From positions 1 to 7,859 of the forward strand of contig JACMOT010000629.1 of NCBI GenBank assembly GCA_014377915.1: a DNA stretch of 7,859 nucleotides. The letters are read 5' to 3'. Below, one piece after another: positions 6,599-7,859 of this stretch; the stretch's first letter is position 1, and each line of letters opens with the position of its first letter. A program made the position numbers and the translations under genes. Below the pieces are notes generated by a model. The model did not search any database, was not told the DNA's origin, and saw only the letters and a list, made by a program, of their open reading frames with translations. The DNA comes from Tardiphaga sp. GTDB lineage: Bacteria > Pseudomonadota > Alphaproteobacteria > Rhizobiales > Xanthobacteraceae.

Positions 6599-6615
6599 AA
6601 GCCGTGTATAAAAGG

Positions 6616-6639
6616 ATGGCTGGAATGGGCTTCGCCTGA
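6616..6639 (+). other. Seven-codon mini-ORF ahead of the GntR gene
   Basis: An ATG at 6616 opens a seven-residue frame (MAGMGFA) ending in TGA at 6637-6639, 13 nt before the first GntR start and out of frame with it. An internal ATG at 6625 has AAGGA (6612-6616) 8 nt upstream, so initiation there is conceivable. It lies immediately after the -10-like box, so the transcript might start too close for a ribosome to use it. It could be a tiny leader ORF or chance. Confidence 0.15.
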
Positions 6640-6652
6640 CGATTTAAGGATA

Positions 6653-7384
6653 ATGGGCGTGGATAAGGTATCGATGCCGCGCTTGGCGTCACCGGCGCCG
6701 TCGACCCAGGCAAGCACGGTGTATGACCGTTTGCGTGACGACCTGCTGTCCGGGCGGCTTGAGCCGGGCCGGAAGCTGCAGATGCGTTTTCTTACCGATC
6801 TGTACCAGACCGGCCAGACCCCGCTGCGCGAGGCGTTGAATCGGCTGACGGCGGACGGTCTGGTGGAAGGTCGCGAGCAACGCGGTTTTTATGTCGCGGC
6901 CATCAGCCGCGGCGAGCTGGCCGAGCTGACCAAGACGCGGTGCTGGGTCGAGGGTCTGGCGTTGCGGGAATCGATGGCGGCAGCGTCGCCGCAATGGGAA
7001 GAGCAATTGCTGCTGGCGCAGCATCGCCTCAGCCGCTCACCCCGGTCACTGAATGCCGAGCATTTCGAAGACAATCCGGAGTGGGAACGTCTGCATCGCG
7101 CCTACCACAGGACACTGATCGGCAATTGCGGATCACAGTCCCTGATCGCGTTTTGCGGTCAGCTCGCCGACCAGCTCTACCGCTATCGGCGGCTGTCGAT
7201 CCGCAAGGCCTTTCCATCGCGGCACGTGGCAGACGAGCATCAGGCGATCATGGAAGCCGTGTTGAGCAAGGATGTGGAGGCCGCGGTGACCCTGCTTGCC
7301 GCGCACTATAGCCGCACGGCTGAAGTCATTCTGCTGGACGAGCAGATTTTCCCTGAACTGAATTGTGGCAGCGACTTCGCCTAG
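6653..7384 (+). CDS. GntR-family transcriptional regulator, FCD (FadR-type) subfamily
   Basis: 243-residue regulator with an N-terminal winged helix (about 20-83: VYDRLRDDLLSGRLEPGRKL, then TPLREALNRLTADGLV, then RGFYV in the wing) and a C-terminal all-helical FCD ligand domain (about 87-230). Likely FCD metal or ligand residues are His152 (AYHRTL), His196 (DEHQAI) and His218 (AAHYSRT). The Asp usually four residues before the first His is His148. The family commonly represses nearby catabolic genes and is released by a substrate or intermediate; divergence from the cluster suggests that role here. The start is uncertain. AAGGA (6646-6650) is only 2 nt from ATG 6653 but 8 nt from in-frame GTG 6659, and a further ATG at 6674 has AAGG 5 nt upstream. 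All three keep the DNA-binding domain whole. GTG 6659 has the best spacing. Confidence 0.94.
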   Translation: MGVDKVSMPRLASPAPSTQASTVYDRLRDDLLSGRLEPGRKLQMRFLTDLYQTGQTPLREALNRLTADGLVEGREQRGFYVAAISRGELAELTKTRCWVEGLALRESMAAASPQWEEQLLLAQHRLSRSPRSLNAEHFEDNPEWERLHRAYHRTLIGNCGSQSLIAFCGQLADQLYRYRRLSIRKAFPSRHVADEHQAIMEAVLSKDVEAAVTLLAAHYSRTAEVILLDEQIFPELNCGSDFA

Positions 7385-7442
7385 CAGGATCCGGGTGGTT
7401 GCGTTTTGCAAAGCCATCATAGAGACATTTCAGAAGAGCGAT

Positions 7443-7652
7443 TCAGCTGATCTTCTTGACGGCGTGCTTGGTGACAAAACCATAGCCGCAGGTGTCGCAG
7501 GTCCAGAGATAGCTCACCACATCATCTGACAGGAAGGCCGATGATTCGGCGGCGATCATCGAATCGGCACAAACGGGGCAGGTCGGAAGCTCGCTTCCAC
7601 GCGGACAAGGTTGGAAAACGCGGGTCGAACGCACCGCAGCAATCGCTGGCAT
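7443..7652 (-). CDS. Small zinc-ribbon-like protein of unknown function
   Basis: 69 residues with two CxxC pairs, Cys25/Cys28 (LPTCPVC) and Cys52/Cys55 (WTCDTCGYGF), 23 residues apart, the layout of a zinc ribbon. The N-terminus (RSTRVFQPCPRGSELP) is basic and the tail (TKHAVKKIS) positively charged; there is no signal peptide or membrane segment. The start ATG at 7652 is convincing because a full AAGGAGGT (7657-7664) lies 4 nt upstream, the best ribosome site in the window. It is convergent with the GntR gene, 58 nt apart, and has its own upstream region, so it is probably an independent unit unrelated to the catabolic cluster. I recall similar very small CxxC proteins being common in Bradyrhizobium-type genomes without known function. 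It could bind nucleic acid or be a metal-binding accessory protein; nothing in the sequence decides. Confidence 0.72.
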   Translation of the reverse strand: MPAIAAVRSTRVFQPCPRGSELPTCPVCADSMIAAESSAFLSDDVVSYLWTCDTCGYGFVTKHAVKKIS

Positions 7653-7656
7653 CGTG

Positions 7657-7664
7657 ACCTCCTT
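7657..7664 (-). promoter_or_regulatory. Perfect Shine-Dalgarno of the small zinc-ribbon gene
   Basis: AAGGAGGT on the minus strand, 4 nt from the ATG at 7652. It is a full match to the 16S rRNA anti-SD. It fixes the start and suggests strong translation of this very small protein. Confidence 0.8.
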
Positions 7665-7682
7665 GCCATCTGACGACGAGCA

Positions 7683-7712
7683 ATCATAACCTGATTTCTT
7701 TGACGGTGTCGC
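7683..7712 (-). promoter_or_regulatory. Candidate sigma70-type promoter of the small zinc-ribbon gene
   Basis: On the minus strand GCGACA (7707-7712, four of six -35 bases) is followed after 18 nt by TATGAT (7683-7688, five of six -10 bases). Transcription would begin near 7676 and give a leader of roughly 24 nt carrying the Shine-Dalgarno. Geometry is reasonable, but the match is by eye only. Confidence 0.35.
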
Positions 7713-7859
7713 AACACAAATGCGTTCGTTTTAGGTTTTTTGAATCTACATTTTTTCAGTAGTTTGCGGCGAATCTTGGCGGTGGGTGGCTGGCTCGATT
7801 GCCTACGCGCCGCCACAGATGAGATGTAGCCTCGCAATTACCGTTGCGTTTGCATAATC
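7713..7859. other. Upstream region to the window end, no gene recognised
   Basis: AT-rich with several short T-runs (7730-7756) and no reading frame that looks coding on either strand. It probably holds upstream control sequence of the small zinc-ribbon gene and perhaps the edge of the next gene beyond the window. Confidence 0.4.

Larger units (their letters stand above)
6429..6652. promoter_or_regulatory. Divergent control region between catabolic cluster and GntR gene
   Basis: A 224-bp region that must carry promoters for the minus-strand cluster and the plus-strand regulator. The half next to the cluster (6429-6500) is GC-rich leader. From about 6530 to 6612 it is strongly AT-rich, unlike everything else in the window. 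For the GntR gene a -10-like TATAAA lies at 6607-6612, but no good -35 is found 16-18 nt upstream, so activation or a non-standard promoter is possible. For the cluster I see only weak sigma70-like boxes. Short palindromes (CTATAG 6548-6553, GCATGC 6562-6567) and a longer inverted repeat (listed separately) are candidate regulator sites. Position and composition are seen; promoter assignments are tentative. Confidence 0.6.

Noticed and set aside
6513..6713. 66-codon minus-strand frame across the divergent control region
   Set aside because: Crosses the GntR start and AT-rich promoter DNA; no ribosome site and no protein-like features.
7385..7442. Possible bidirectional terminator between the GntR and zinc-ribbon genes
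   Set aside because: Only a four-base stem (TTGC/GCAA) was found; no convincing hairpin.
7556..7837. 93-codon minus-strand frame overlapping the small zinc-ribbon gene
   Set aside because: Very Arg-rich, different frame from the CxxC protein, which has the perfect ribosome site.
1..7859. Mobile elements, CRISPR arrays, tRNA or phage genes
   Set aside because: No transposase, integrase, terminal inverted repeats, regularly spaced repeats or tRNA-like clover-leaf were seen on either strand.

Overview
This looks like a 7.9-kb piece of chromosome from a GC-rich alphaproteobacterium, most likely of the Bradyrhizobium/Rhodopseudomonas/Afipia group. That placement is an inference from protein flavour, base composition and gene style, not a proven identification. 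Gene density is high, with no insertion sequence, CRISPR array, tRNA or rRNA and no gene-free stretch over 300 bases.

Layout: (1) 1-720 (+) is the C-terminal part of tgt, the tRNA-guanine transglycosylase of queuosine synthesis, cut by the window edge. (2) 721-891 is a gap between convergent genes. (3) 892-6428 (-) is a five-gene aromatic-catabolism cluster. In transcription order it encodes an ACMSD-like amidohydrolase, a type I extradiol (VOC-fold) dioxygenase, a PheA/TfdB/MhpA-type FAD monooxygenase, a fumarylacetoacetate-hydrolase-family enzyme, and a periplasmic Bug/TctC-type solute-binding protein. The first two genes overlap by 4 nt (ATGA), and the gaps then widen to 42, 70 and 107 nt. 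(4) 6429-6652 is an AT-rich divergent control region. (5) 6653-7384 (+) is a GntR/FCD regulator, probably the switch of the cluster. (6) 7443-7652 (-) is a small CxxC...CxxC zinc-ribbon-like protein behind a perfect Shine-Dalgarno, with an AT-rich upstream region to the window end.

How the genes may work together: the Bug protein would bind an aromatic acid or a related carboxylate in the periplasm. The flavoprotein would hydroxylate a phenolic ring, the extradiol enzyme would open it, and the amidohydrolase and FAH-family enzyme would remove CO2 and split the chain to central metabolites. Two orders are possible. Decarboxylation may follow ring opening, as in ACMSD chemistry; the active-site arginines favour this. 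Or it may come first, giving a resorcinol/orcinol-like phenol whose hydroxylated ring-cleavage product is an acylpyruvate, which would best explain an FAH-type hydrolase. The substrate cannot be read from sequence.

Most unusual observation: in the tgt product all four residues that bind structural zinc in characterised bacterial Tgt (Cys318, Cys320, Cys323 and His349, Zymomonas numbering) are replaced by Ser, Trp, Thr and Ile, while the catalytic aspartates are kept.
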